A stretch of 64,000 nucleotides of DNA from Siphonodentalium dalli (Eukaryota > Mollusca > Scaphopoda > Gadilida > Siphonodentaliidae): positions 34,787,797 through 34,851,796 of the forward strand of contig CP136061.1 of the NCBI GenBank assembly GCA_032622095.1. Direction: 5' to 3'. Numbering within the stretch: position 1 is the first letter of the stretch; each line of letters opens with the position of its first letter. The notes under the pieces were generated by a model. That model worked only from the letters and a program-made list of their open reading frames with translations. It was not told where the DNA came from and did no database searches. Shown here in pieces: positions 31,887-49,400 of the stretch. The translations under genes and the position numbers were made by a program.

Positions 31887-34079
31887 GTTGGATGCTTTAA
31901 GAGCGGATGTAATGATTGGATGCTTTAAGAGCGGATGTAATGGTTGGATGCTTTAAGAGCGGATGTAATGGTTGGATGCTTTAAGAGCGGATGTAATGGT
32001 TGGATGCTTTAAGAGCGGATGTAATGGTTGGATGCTTTAAGGGCGGATGTAATGGTTGGATGCTTTAAGAGCGGATGTAATGGTTGGATGCTTTAAGAGC
32101 GGATGTAATGGTTGGATGCTTTAAGAGCGGATGTAATGGTTGGATGCTTTAAGAGCGGATGTAATGGTTGGATGCTTTAAGAGCGGATGTAATGGTTGGA
32201 TGCTTTAAGAGCGGGTGTAATGGTTGGATGCTTTAAGAGCGGATGTAATGGTTGGATGCTTTAAGAGCGGATGTAATGGTTGGATGCTTTAAGAGCGGAT
32301 GTAATGGTTGGGTGCTTTAAGAGCGGATGTAATGGTTGGATGCTTTAAGAGCGGATGTAATGGTTGGATGCTTTAAGAGCGGATGTAATGGTTGGATGCT
32401 TTAAGAGCGGATGTAATTGTTGGATGCTTTAAGAGCGGGTGTAATGGTTGGATGCTTTAAGAGCGGATGTAATGGTTGGATGCTTTAAGAGCGGATGTAA
32501 TGGTTGGATGCTTTAAGAGCGGGTGTAATGGTTGGATGCTTTAAGAGCGGATGTAATGGTTGGATGCTTTAAGAGCGGGTGTAATGGTTGGATGTTTTAA
32601 GAGCGGATGTAATGGTTGGATGCTTTGAGAGCGGATGTAATGGTTGGATGCCTTAAGAGCAGATGTAATGGTTGGATGCTTTACGAGCGGATGTAATGGT
32701 TGGATGCTTTAAGAGCGGATGTAATGGTTGGATGTTTTAAGAGCGGATGTAATGGTTGGATGCTTTAAGAGCGGATGTAATGGTTGGATTCTTTAAGAGC
32801 GGATGTAATGGTTGGATGCTTTAAGAGCGGATGTAATGGTTGGATGCTTTAAGAGCGGATGTAATGGTTGGATGCTTTAAGAGCGGATGTAATGGTTGGA
32901 TGCTTTAAGAGCGGATGTAATGGTTGGATGCTTTAAGAGCGGATGTAATGGTTGGATGCTTTAAGAGCGGATGTAATGGTAGGATGTTTTAAGAGCGGGT
33001 GAAATGGTTGGATGCTTTAAGAGCGGATGTAATGGTTGGATGTTTTAAGAGCGGATGTAATGGTTGGATGCTTTAAGAGCGGATGTAATGGTTGGATGTT
33101 TTAAGAGCGGATGTAATGGTTGGATGCTTTACGAGCGGATGTAATGGTTGGATGCTTTAAGAGCGGGTGGAATGGTTGGATGCTTTAAGAGCGGATGTAA
33201 TGGTTGGATGTTTTAAGAGCGGATGTAATGGTTGGATGCTTTAAGAGCGGGTGTAATGGTTGGATGCTTTAAGAGCGATGTAATTGTTGGATGTTTTAAG
33301 AGCGGATGTAATGGTTGGATGCTTTAAGAGCGGATGTAATGGTTGGATGCTTTAAGAGCGGGTGTAATGGTTGGATGCTTTAAGAACGGATGTAATGGTT
33401 GGATGCTTTAAGAGCGGATGTAATGGTTGGATGCTTTAAGAGCGGATGTAATGGTTGGATGCTTTAAGAGCGGATGTAATGGTTGGATGCTTTAAGAACG
33501 GGTGTAATGGTTGGATGCTTTAAGAGCGGATGTAATGGTTGGATGCTTTAAGAGCGGATGTAATGGTTGGATGCTTTAAGAGCGGATGTAATGGTTGGAT
33601 GCTTTAAGAGCGGGTGTAATGGTTGGATGCTTTAAGAGCGGATGTAATGGTTGGATGCTTTAAGAGCGGATGTAATGGTTGGATGCTTTAAGAGCGGATG
33701 TAATGGTTGGATACTTTAAGAGCGGATGTAATGGTTGGATGCTTTAAGAGCGGATGTAATGGTTGGATGCTTTAAGAGCGGATGTAATGGTTGGATGTTT
33801 TAAGAGCGGATGTAATGGTTGGATGCTTTAAGAGCGGATGTAATGGTTGGATGCTTTAAGAGCTGATGTAATGGTTGGATGCTTTAAGAGCGGATGTAAT
33901 GGTTGGATGCTTTAAGAGCGGATGTAATGGTTGGATGCTTTAAGAGCTGATGTAATGGTTGGATGCATTAAGAGCGGATGTAATGGTTGGATGCTTTAAG
34001 AGCGGATGTAATGTTGGATGCTTTAAGAGCGGATGTAATGGTTGGATGCGTTAAGAGCGGATGTAATGGTTGGATGCTT
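31887..34079. repeat. 28-bp satellite, about 78 copies
   Basis: Head-to-tail units with core TTTAAGAGCGGATGTAA joined by TGGTTGGATGC, highly homogeneous. Recurrent variants are GCGGGTG for GCGGATG, TGTTTTAAG for TGCTTTAAG, and occasional single-base losses (near 33280 and 34012). There are no intervening spacers. Confidence 0.97.
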
Positions 34080-34480
34080 CAAATGTGTTTTCAAGTAGTT
34101 AGTTTCAGCTTCAAAATTATGTTTTGTTTGCAGTCTCTGATTTTGAAAAAATCCGTCGGATGACTAATTTTCAAGTGTGCTTGGTTTGTTGTTACCGTCT
34201 TTCGTTGTCTACACATTATTTTGACAGATACGCGCATTCTGGTTTATATTTTCATCTTTTACTATAAATCCGAAGAATGAGACAAGGAGAACAAACGTTG
34301 CTTTTACTAGCAAGATCCATCGTATCCATAAGAGGATTATGATTTGTTGGTCGCTTATATGCAGAAAATAGCTTACAGTCATTATGCTGATTTAATGACA
34401 ATGACAATCCTAGCGACACGCCGATATCGAAAATATATATGCCCTCTCACCAGTTTATCAGAAACACAAACTAACCTGTA
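34080..34480. other. unique linker between two satellites
   Basis: About 400 bp of non-repetitive sequence with no gene recognised. It separates the 28-bp and the 24/25-bp arrays. Confidence 0.6.
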
Positions 34481-37400
34481 AAACACAGCTAATATACCAC
34501 CGCAAAAACACTGCTAATATACCACCGCAAAAACACTTCTAATATACCACCACAAAAGACTGCAAATATACCACCACAAAAACACTGCTAATATACCACC
34601 ACAAAAACACTGCTAATATACCACCACAACACACTAATAATATACCACCACAAAAACACTGCTAATATACCACCACAAAACACTGATAATATACCACCAC
34701 AAAAACACTGCTAATATACCACCACAAAAACACTGATAATATACCACCGCAAAACACTGCTGATATACCACCACAAAACACTGCTAATATATATACCACC
34801 ACAAAACACTGCCAATATACCACAGACACACTGCTAATATACAACCGCAAAACACTGATAATATACCACCACAAAAACACTGCTGATATGCCACCACAAC
34901 ACACTGATAATATACCACCACAAAAACACTGCTAATATACCACCACAAAAACACTGCTGATATACCACCACAAAACACTGCTAATATATATACCACCACA
35001 AAACACTGCCAATATACCACCACAGACACACTGCTAATATACCACAGCAAAACACTGATAATATACCACCGCAAAAACACTGCTGATATACCACCACAAC
35101 ACACTGATAATATACCACCACAAAAACACTGCTAATATACCACCACAAAAGACTGCAAATATACCACCACAAACTGCTAATATACCACCACAAAAACACT
35201 GCTGATATATATACCATCACAAAACACTGCTAATATACCACCGCAAAAACACTGCTGATATACCATCACAAAACACTGCTAATATACCACCACAAAAACA
35301 CTGCTAATATACCACCACAAAATACTGCTGATATACCACCACAAAAACACTGCTAATATACCACCACAAAACACTGCTGATATACCACCACAAAAACACT
35401 GCTAATATACCACCACAAAAACACTGCTAATATACCACCACAAAAACACTGCTAATATACCACCACAAAAACACTGCTAAAAATACCACCACAAAAACAC
35501 TGCTAATATACCACCACAAAAACACTGCTAATATACCACCACAAAAACACAGCTAATATACCACCACAAAAACACTGATAATATACCACCATAAAACACT
35601 GCTGATATACCACCACAAAAACACTGCTAATATACCACCACAAAACACTGCTGATATACCACCACAAAAACACTGCTAATATACCACACAAAAACACTGC
35701 CAATATACCACCACAAAAACACTGCCAATGTACCACCACAAAACACTGCTAATATACCACCACAAAACACTGCTAATACACAACAACAAAACACTGCTAA
35801 TATACCACCAAAAAACACTGCTGATATACCACCACAAAACACTTCTATTATACCACCACAAAACACTGCTGATATACCACCACAAAACACTGCTGATATA
35901 CCACCACAAAAACACTGCCAATATACCACCACAAAACACTGCTGATATACCATCACAAAACACTGCTAATACACCACAACAAAACACTGCTAATATACCA
36001 CCACAAAACACTGCTGATATACCACCACAAAACACTTCTAATATACCACCACAAAAACACTGCTAATATACCACCAGAAAACACTGCTAATATACCACAA
36101 CAAAACACTGCTAATATACCACCACAAAAACACTGCCAATATACCACCACAAAAACACTGCCAATATACCACCACAAAACACTGCTAATATACCACCACA
36201 AAACACTGCTAATACACCACAACAAAACACTGCTAATATACCACCACAAAACACAGCTGATATACCACCACAAAACACTTCTAATATACCACCACAAAAC
36301 ACTGCTGATATACCACCACAAAACACTGCTGATATACCACCACAAAAACACTGCCAATATACCACCACAAAACACTGCTGATATACCACCACAAAACACT
36401 GCTGATATACCACCACAAAAACACTGCTAATATACCACCACAAAACACTGCTGATATACCACCACAAAAACACTGCTAATATACCACCACAAAAACACTG
36501 CCAATATACCACCACAAAAACACTGCCAATATACCACCACAAAACACTGCTAATATACCACCACAAAACACTGCTAATACACCACAACAAAACACTGCTA
36601 ATATACCACCACAAAACACTGCTGATATACCACCACAAAACACTTCTAATATACCACCACAAAACACTGCTGATATACCACCACAAAACACTGCTGATAT
36701 ACCACCACAAAACACTGCTGATATACCACCACAAAAACACTGCCAATATACCACCACAAAACACTGCTGATATACCATCACAAAACACTGCTAATACACC
36801 ACAACAAAACACTGCTAATATACCACCACAAAACACTGCTGATATACCACCACAAAACACTTCTAATATACCACCAGAAAACACTGCTAATATACCACCA
36901 CAAAACACTGCTAATATACCACCACAAAAACACTGCTAATATACCACCACAAAAACACTGCTAATATACCACCACAAAAACACTTCTAATATACCACCAC
37001 AAAACACTGCTGATATACCACCACAAAAACACTGCTAATATACCACCACAAAAACACTGCCAATATACCACCACAAAAACACTGCCAATGTACCACCACA
37101 AAACACTGCTAATATACCACCACAAAACACTGCCAATGTACGACCACAAAACACTGCTAATATACCACCACAAAACACTGCTGATATACCACAACAAAAC
37201 ACTGCTGATATACCACCACAAAAACACTGCCAATATACCACCACAAAACACTGCTGATATACCGCCACAAAACACTTCTAATATACCACCACAAAACACT
37301 GCTGATATACCACCACAAAACACTGCTGATATACAACCACAAAAACACTGCCAATATACCACCACAAAACACTGCTGATATACCATCACAAAACACTGCT

Positions 37401-40400
37401 AATACACCACAACAAAACACTGCTAATATACCACCACAAAACACTGCTGATATACCACCACAAAACATTTCTAATATACCACCAGAAAACACTGCTAATA
37501 TACCACAACAAAACACTGCTAATATACCACCAGAAAACACTGCTAATATACCACCACAAAACACTGCTAATATACCACCACAAAACACTGCTAATATACC
37601 ACAACATAAACACTGATAATATACCACCACAAAAACACTGATAATATTCCACCACAAAAGACTGCAAATATACCACCACAAACTGCTGATATACCATCAC
37701 AAAACCACTGCTGATATACCATCACAAAACACTGCTAATATACCACCGCAAAAACACTGCTGATATACCATCACAAAACACTGCTAATATACCACCGCAA
37801 AAACACTGCCAATATACCACCACAAAAACACTGATAATATACCACCACATACACATTGCTAATATACCACCACAAAACACTGCTAATATACCACCACAAA
37901 AAACACTGCTGATACACCACCACAAAACACTGCTAATACACCACAACAAAACACTGCTAATATACCACCACAAAACACTGCTAATATACCACCACAAAAA
38001 CACTGCTAATATACCACCACAAAACACTGCTAATACACCACAACAAAACACTGCTAATATACCACCACAAAACAACACTGCTAATATACATAACACCACA
38101 AAAACACTGCTAATATACATACCACCACAAAAACACTGCTAATATACATACCACCACAAAAACACTGCTAATATACATACCACCACAAAACACTGCTGAT
38201 ATAGCACCACAAAAACACTGCTAATATACCACCACAAAAACACTGCCAATATACCACCACAAAAACACTGCCAATATACCACCACAAAACACTGCTAATA
38301 TACCACCACAAAACACTGCTGATATACCACCACAAAAACACTGCTAATATACCACCACAAAAACACTGCCAATATACCACCACAAAAACACTGCCAATTT
38401 ACCACAACAAAACACTGCTAATTGCCACCACAAAAACACTGCTAATATACCACCACAAAAACACTGCTAATATACCACCACAAAAACACTGACAATATAC
38501 CACCACAAAACTCTTCTAATATACCACCACAAAACACTGCTGATATACCATCACAAAACACTGCTGATATACCACCACAAAAACACTGCCAATATACCAC
38601 CACAAAAACACTGCTAATATACCACCACAAAACACTGCTGATATACTACCACAAAACACTGCTAATATACCACCACAAAACACTGCTAATATACCACCAC
38701 AAAAACACTGCTAATACACCACAACAAAACACTGCTAATATACCACAACAAAACACTGCTATTATACCACAACAAAACACTGCTAATATACCACCACAAA
38801 ACACTTCTAATATACAACCAGAAAACACTGCTAATATACCACCACAAAACACTGCTATTATACCACCACAAAAACACTGCTAATATACCACCACAAAAAC
38901 ACTGCCAATATACCACCACAAAAACACTGCTAATATACCACAACAAAACACAACTAATATACCACCACAAAACACTGCTGATATACCACCACAAAAACAC
39001 TGCTAATATACCACCACAAAACACTGCCAATACACCACCACAAAATCACTGATAATATACCACCACAAAACACTGCTAATATACCACCATAAAAACACTG
39101 CTAATATACCACCACAACAAAACACTGCTAATATACCACCACAAAAACACTGCTGATATACCACCACAAAAACACTGCTAATATACCACCACAAAACACT
39201 GCTAATATACCACCACAACCAAATACTGCTAATATACCACCACAAAAACACTGCTAATATGCCACCACAACAAAACACTGCTAATATACCACCATAAAAA
39301 CACTGCTAATATACCACCAGAAAACACTGCTAATATACCACCAGAAAACACTGCTAATACACACCACAACAAAACACTGCTAATATACCACCACAAAAAC
39401 ACTGCTAATATACCACCACAAAACACTGCTAATATACAACCAGAAAACACTGCTAATATACCACCACAAAACACTGCTAATATACCACCACAAAAACACT
39501 GATAATACACAACCACAAAACACTGCTAATATACCACCACAAAACACTGCTAATATACCATCACAAAACACTGCTAATATACCATCACAAAACACTGATA
39601 ATATACCACCACAAAACACTGCTAATATACCACCACAAAAACACTGCTAATATACCACCACAAAAACACTGCTGATATACCACCACAAAAACACTGATAA
39701 TACACCACCACAAAACACTGCTAATATACCACAACACAACACTGCTAATATACCATCACAAAACACTGCTAATATACCACCACAAAACACTGCTAATATA
39801 CCACCACAAAAACACTGCTAATATACCACCACAAAAACACTAATATACCACCACAAAAACACTGCTAATATACCACAACAAAACACTGCTAATATACCAT
39901 CACAAAACACTGCTAATATACCACCACAAAAACACTGCTAATATACCACCACAAAAACACTGCTAATATACCACCACAAAACACTAATATACCACCATAA
40001 AAACACTGCTAATATACCACCACAAAACACTGCTAATATACCACAACAAAAACACTGATAATATACCACCACAAAACACTGCTAATATACCACCACAAAA
40101 ACACTGATAATATACCACCACAAAAACACTGATAATATACCACCACAAAACACTGCTAATATACCACCACAAAAACACTGATAATATACCACCACAAAAC
40201 ACTGCTAATATACCACAACAAAACACTGCTAATATACCACAACAAAACACTGCTAATACACCACAACAAAACACTGCTAATATACCACAACAAAACACTG
40301 CTAATATACCACCACAAAACACTGCTAATATAGCATCACAAAACACTGCTAATATACCACCACAAAACACTGCTAATATACCACAAAAAAACACTGCTAA

Positions 40401-43400
40401 TATACCACCACAAAAACACTGCTAATATACCACCACAAAATCACTGCTAATATAACACCACAAAACACTGCTAATATTCCACCACAAAAACACTGCTAAT
40501 ATACCACCACAAAAACACTGCTAATATACCACCACAAAACACTGCCAATATACCACCACAAAAACACTGCTAATATATATACCACCGCAAAACACTGATA
40601 ATATACCACCGCAAAACACTGATAATATACCACCACAAAAACACTGATAATATACCACCACAAAACACTGCTAATACACCACCACAAAAACACTGCTAAC
40701 ATACCACCACAAAAACACTGCTAATATATATACCACGACAAAATCACTACTAATATACCATCACAAAACACTGCTAATATACCACCACAAAAACACTGAT
40801 AATATACCACCACAAAACACGGATAATATACCACCGCAAAACACTGATAATATACCACCACAAAAACACTGCTAATACACCACCACAAAACACTGATAAT
40901 ATACCACCACAAAATCACTGCTAATACACCACCACAAAACACTGCTAATATACCACCACAAAACACTGCTAATACACCACCACAAAAACACTGCTAATAT
41001 ACCACCACAAAACACTGCTAATATACCACCACAAAACACTGCTAAAATACCACCACAAAAACACTGCTAATATATATACCACCACAAAATCACTACTAAT
41101 ATACCACCACAAAATCACTGCTAATATACCACCACAATAACACTGCTAATATGCCACCACAAAAACACAGCTAATATACCACCACAAAAACACTGCTAAT
41201 ATACCACCACAAAAACACTGCTAATATACCACCACAAAAACACTGCTAATACACCACCACAAAACACTGATAATATACCACCACAAATCACTGCTAATGC
41301 ACCACCACAAAACACTGCTAATATACCACCACAAAACACTGCTAATACACCACCACAAAAACACTGCTAATATACCACCACAAAACACTGCTAATATACC
41401 ACCACACAATCACTGCTAATACACCACCACAAAACACTGCTAATATACCACCACAAAACACTGCTAATAGACCACCACAAAAACACTGCTAATATACCAC
41501 CACAAAACACTGCTAATATACCACCACAAAACACTGCTAAAATACCACCACAAAATCACTACTAATATACCACCACAAAATCACTACTAATATACCACCA
41601 CAAACACTGCTAATACACCACCACCAAACACTGATAATATACCACCACAAAAACACTGCTAATACACCACCACCAAACACTGCTAATATATATACCACCA
41701 CAAAATCACTACTAATATACCACCACAAACACTGCTAATACACCACCACAATAACACTGATAATATATATACCACCACAAAAGCACTGCTAATATATATA
41801 CCACCACAAAAGCACTGATAATATATATACCACCACAACAACACTGATAATATATATACCACCACAATAACACTGATAATATATATACCACCACAATAAC
41901 ACTGATAATATATATACCACCACAAAAGCACTGATAATATATATACCAACACAAAACACTGCTAATATATATACCACCACAATAACACTGATAATATATA
42001 TACCACCACAATAACACTGCTAATATATATACTACCACAAAAGCACTGCTAATATATATACCACCACAAAACACTGCTAATATATATACCACCACAAAAG
42101 CACTGATAATATATATACCACCACAATAACACTGCTAATATATATACCACCACAATAACACTGATAATATATATACCACCACAAAAGCACTGATAATATA
42201 TATACCACCACAAAAGCACTGATAATATATATACCACCACAAAAACACTGATAATATATATACCACCACAAAAGCACTGCTAATATATATACCACCACAA
42301 AAGCACTGATAATATATATACCACCACAAAAACATTGATAATATATATATCACCACAAAAACACTGCTAATATACCACCACAAAACACTGCCAATATACC
42401 ACCACAAAAACACTAATATATATACCACCGCAAAACACTGATAATATACCACCGCAAAACACTGATAATATACCACCACAAAAACACTGCTAATATACCA
42501 CCACGAAAAACACTGCTATTACACCACCACAAAACACTGCTAATATACCACCACAAAAACACTGCTAATATACCACCACAAAAACACTGCTAATATATAC
42601 CACCACAAAACACTGCCAATATACCACCACAAAACACTGCTAATATACCACCACAAAAACACAGCCAATATACCACCACAAAACACTGCCAATACACCAC
42701 CACAAAATCACTGATAATATACCACCACAAAATCACTGCTAATATACCACCACAAAAACACTGCTAATATACCACCACATACACATTGCTAATACACCAC
42801 CACAAAACACTGCTAATATACCACGACAAAACACTGCTAATATACCACCATAAAAACACTACTAATATACCACCACAAAAACACTGCTAATATACCACCA
42901 CAAAAACACTGCTAATATATACCACCACAAAACACTGCCAATACACCACCACAAAAACACTGCTAATATATACCACCACAAAAAACACTGCTAATATATA
43001 CCACCACAAAATACTGCTAATATACCACCACAAAAACACTGCTAATACACCACCACAAAACACTGCTAATACACCACCACAATAACACTGCTAATACACC
43101 ATCACAAAAGCACTGCTAATATACCACCACAAAAACACTGCTAATAGACCACCACAAAAACATTGCTAATATATACCACCACAAAACACTGCTAATATAC
43201 CACCACAAAAAACTGCTAATATACCACCACAAAAACACTGCTAAAATACCACCACAAAACACTGCCAATATACCACCACAAAATCACTGCTAATATACCA
43301 CCACAAAAACACTGCTAATATACCACCACATACACATTGCTAATACACCACCACAAAACACTGCTAATATACCACCACAAAAACACTGCTAATATACCAC

Positions 43401-46400
43401 CACAAAAACACTGCTAATATACCACCACAAAAACACTGCTAATATACCACCACAAAAACACTGCTAATATACCACCACAAAACACTGCTAATATACCACC
43501 ACAAAAACACTGATAATATACCACCACAAAACACTGCTAATAGACCACCACAAAAACACTGCTAATATACCACCACAAAACACTGCTAATATACCACCAC
43601 AAAACACTGCTAAAATACCACCACAAAATCACTACTAATATACCACCACAAAATCACTACTAATATACCACCACAAACACTGCTAATACACCACCACCAA
43701 ACACTGATAATATACCACCACAAAAACACTGCTAATACACCACCACCAAACACTGCTAATATATATACCACCACAAAATCACTACTGATATACCACCACA
43801 AACACTGCTAATACACCACCACAATAACACTGATAATATATATACCACCACAAAAGCACTGCTAATATATATACCACCACAAAAGCACTGATAATATATA
43901 TACCACCACAACAACACTGATAATATATATACCACCACAATAACACTGATAATATATATACCACCACAATAACACTGATAATATATATACCACCTCAAAA
44001 GCACTGATAATATATATACCAACACAAAACACTGCTAATATATATACCACCACAATAACACTGATAATATATATACCACCACAATAACACTGCTAATATA
44101 TATACTACCACAAAAGCACTGCTAATATATATACCACCACAAAACACTGCTAATATATATACCACCACAAAAGCACTGATAATATATATACCACCACAAT
44201 AACACTGCTAATATATATACCACCACAATAACACTGATAATATATATACCACCACAAAAGCACTGATAATATATATACCACCACAAAAGCACTGATACTA
44301 TATATATACCACCACAAAAACACTGATAATATATATACCACCACAAAAGCACTGCTAATATATATACCACCACAAAAGCACTGATAATATATATACCACC
44401 ACAAAAACATTGATAATATATATATCACCACAAAAACACTGCTAATTTACCACCACAAAACACTGCCAATATACCACCACAAAAACACTAATGTATATAC
44501 CACCGCAAAACACTGATAATATACCACCGCAAAACACTGATAATATACCACCACAAAAACACTGCTAATATACCACCACGAAAAACACTGCTAATACACC
44601 ACCACAAAAACACTGCTAATATACCACCACAAAAACACTGCTAATATACCACCACAAAAACACTGCTAATATATACCACCACAAAACACTGCCAATATAC
44701 CACCACAAAACACTGCTAATATACCACCACAAAAACACAGCCAATATACCACCACAAAACACTGCCAATACACCACCACAAAATCACTGATAATATACCA
44801 CCACAAAATCACTGCTAATATACCACCACAAAAACACTGCTAATATACCACCACATACACATTGCTAATACACCACCACAAAACACTGCTAATATACCAC
44901 GACAAAACACTGCTAATATACCACCATAAAAACACTACTAATATACCACCACAAAAACACTGCTAATATACCACCACAAAAACACTGCAAATATATACCA
45001 CCACAAAACACTGCCAATACACCACCACAAAAACACTGCTAATATATACCACCACAAAAAACACTGCTAATATATACCACCACAAAATACTGCTAATATA
45101 CCACCACAAAAACACTGCTAATACACCACCACAAAACACTGCTAATACACCACCACAATAACACTGCTAATACACCATCACAAAAGCACTGCTAATATAC
45201 CACCACAAAAACACTGCTAATAGACCACCACAAAAACATTGCTAATATATACCACCACAAAACACTGCCAATATACCACCACAAAAAACTGCTAATATAC
45301 CACCACAAAAACACTGCTAAAATACCACCACAAAACACTGCCAATATACCACCACAAAATCACTGCTAATATACCACCACAAAAACACTGCTAATATACC
45401 ACCACATACACATTGCTAATACACCACCACAAAACACTGCTAATATACCACCACAAAAACACTGCTAATATACCACCACAAAAACATGGCTAATATACCA
45501 CCACAAAAACACTTCTAATATACCACCACAAAAACACTGCTAATATACCACCACAAAACACTGCTAATATACCACCACAAAAACACTGATAATATACCAC
45601 CACAAAACACTGCTAACATGCCACCACAAAATCACTGCTAATATACCACAACAAAAACACTGCTAATATACCACCACAAAACACTGCTAATATACCACCA
45701 CAAAAACACTGCTAATATACCACCACAAAAACACTGCTAATATATACCACCACAAAAACACTGCTAATATATACCACCACAAAACACTGCTAATATACCA
45801 CCACAAAAACACTGCTAATATACCACCACAAAAACACTGCTAATATACCACCACAAAGACACTGCTAATATATACCACCACAAAAACACTGCTAATATAT
45901 ACCACCACAAAAACACTGCTAATATACCACCACTAAACACTGCTAATATACCACCACAAAATCACTGCTAATATACCACCACAAAAACACTGCTAATATA
46001 CCACCACATACACATTGCTAATACACCACCACTGCTAATATTCCACCACAAAAGCACTGCTAATATACCACCACAAAAACACTGCTAATATACCACCACA
46101 AAAACACTGCTAATATACCACAGCAAAAACACTGCTAATATATACCACCACAAAAACACTGCTAATATACCACCACAAAACACTGCTAATACACCACCAA
46201 AAAAACACTGCTAATATACCACCACAAAAACACTGCTAATATATACCACCACAAAAACACTGCTAATATATACCACCACAAAAACACTGCTAATATACCA
46301 CCACAAAAACACTGCTATTATATATACCACCGCAAAAACACTGCTAATACAACACAACAAAAACACTGCTGATATACCACCACAAAAACACTGCTAATAT

Positions 46401-49400
46401 ACCACCACAAAACACTGCTAATATACCACCACAACACTGCTAATATATACCACCACAAAACACTGCTAATATACCACCACAAAAACACTGCTAATATACC
46501 ACCACAAAAACACTGCTAATATATACCACCACAAAAACACTGCTAATATATACCACCACAAAAACACTGCTAATATACCACCACAAAAACACTGCTAATA
46601 TACCACCACAAAAACACTGCTAATATATACCACCACAAAAACACTGCTAATATATACCACCACAAAAACACTGCTAATATATATACCACCGCAAAAACAC
46701 TGCTAATATATATACCACCACAAAAACACTGCTAATATATATACCACCGCAAAAACACTGCTAATATATATACCACCGCAAAACACTGCTAATATATATA
46801 CCACCGCAAAAACACTGCTAATATATACCACCACAAAAACACTGCCAATATATACCACCACACAAACACTGCTAATATACCACCACAAAAACACTGCTAA
46901 TATATATACCACCACAAAAACACTGCTAATATACCACCACAAAAACACTTCTAATATATACCACCACAAAAACACTGCTAATATACCACCACAAAAACAC
47001 TGCTAATACATACCACCACAAAACACTGCTAATATACCACCACAAAACACTGCTAATATACCACCATAAAAACACTGCTAATATATCCAACCACAAAAAC
47101 ACTGCTAATATACCACCATAAAAACACTGTTAATATATCGAACCACAAAAACACTGCTAATATATACCACCACAAAAACACTGCTAATATACCATGACAA
47201 AAACACTGCTAATATACCACCGCAAAAACACTGCTGATATACCACCACAAAAACACTGCTAATATACCACCACAAAAACACTGCTAATATACCACCACAA
47301 AAACACCGCTAATATATACCACCACAAAAACACTGCTAATATACCACCACAAAACACTGCCAATATACCACCACAAAACACTGATAATATACCACCACAA
47401 AACACTGCTAATATACCACCACTGCTAATATATATACCACCACAAAAACACTGATAATATACCACTACAAAACACTGCTAATATACCACCACAAAACACT
47501 GCTAATATACCACCACAAAAACACTGCTAATATACCACCACAAAATCACTGCTAATAGACCACAACAAAAACACTGCTAATACACCACCACAAAAACACT
47601 GCTAATATACCACCACAAAAACACTGCTAATATACCACCACAATAACACTGCTAATATTCCACAAAACACTGCTAATATACCACCAGAAAACACTGCTAA
47701 TATACCACCACAAAAACACTGCTAATATATATACCACCACAAACACATTGCTAATATACCACCACAAAAACACTGCTAATATACCACCACAAAAACAATG
47801 CTAATATACCACCACAAAAACACTGATAATATACCACCACAGAACACTGCTAATATACCACACAAAAACACTGCTAATATACCACCACAAAAACACTGCT
47901 AATATGCCACCACAAAAACACTGCTAATATACCACCACAAAAACACTGCTAATATGCCACCACAAACTGCTAATATACCACCACAAAAACACTGCTAATA
48001 TACCATCACAAAACACTGCTAATATACCACCGCAAAACATTGCTAATATACCACCACAAAAACACTGCTAATATATATACCACCACAAAATCACTGCTAA
48101 TATACCACCACAAAATCACTGCTAATATACCACCACAAAACACTGCTAATATACCACCACAAAAACACTGCTAATATACCACCACAAAAACACTGCTAAT
48201 ATATATACCACCGCAAAACACTGATAATATACCACCGCAAAACACTGATAATATACCACCACAAAAACACTGATAATATACCACCACAAAACACTGCTAA
48301 TATACCACCACAAAACACTGCTAATATATATACCACCACAAAACACTGCTAATATACCACCACAAAACACTGCTAATATACCACCACAAAACACTGCTAA
48401 TATATATACCACCACAAAACACTGCTAATATACCACCACAAAACACTGCTAATATACCACCGCAAAACACTGATAATATACCACCACAAAAACACTGATA
48501 ATATACCACCACAAAAACACTGATAATATACCACCTCAAAACACTGCTAATATACCACCACAAAAACACTGCTAATATATATAGCACCACAAAATCACTA
48601 CTAATATACCATCACAAAACACTGCTAATATACCACCACAAAAACACTGCTAATATACCACCACAAAAACACTGCTAATATACCACCACAAAACACTGCC
48701 AATATACCACCACAAAAACTCTGCTAATATATATACCACCGCAAAACACGGATAATATACCACCGCAAAACACTGATAATATACCACCACAAAAACACTG
48801 ATGATACACCACCACAAAACACTGATAATATACCACCACAAAATCACTGCTAATACACCACCACAAAACATTGCTAATATACCACCACAAAATACTGCTA
48901 ATACACCACCACAAAAACACTGCTAATATACCACCACAAAACACTGCTAATATACCACCACAAAACACTGCTAAAATACCACCACAAAAACACTGCTAAT
49001 ATATATACCACCACAAAATCACTACTAATATACCACCACAAAATCACTGCTAATATACCACCACAATAACACTGCTAATATACCACCACAAAAACACTGC
49101 TAATATACCACCACAAAAACACTGCTAATATACCACCACAAAAACACTGCTAATACACCACCACAACACACTGATAATATACCACCACAAAATCACTGCT
49201 AATACACCACCACAAAACACTGCTAATATACCACCACAAAACACTGCTAATACACCACCACAAAAACACTGCTAATATACCACCACAAAACACAGCTAAT
49301 ATACCACCACAAAATCACAGCTAATACACCACCACAAAACACTGCTAATATACCACCACAAAACACTGCTAATACACCACCACAAAAACACTGCTAATAT

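Noticed and set aside
31887-34079. CRISPR array (28-bp direct repeats)
   Set aside because: The repeats are contiguous with no unique spacers, there are no cas genes, and the genome is animal.
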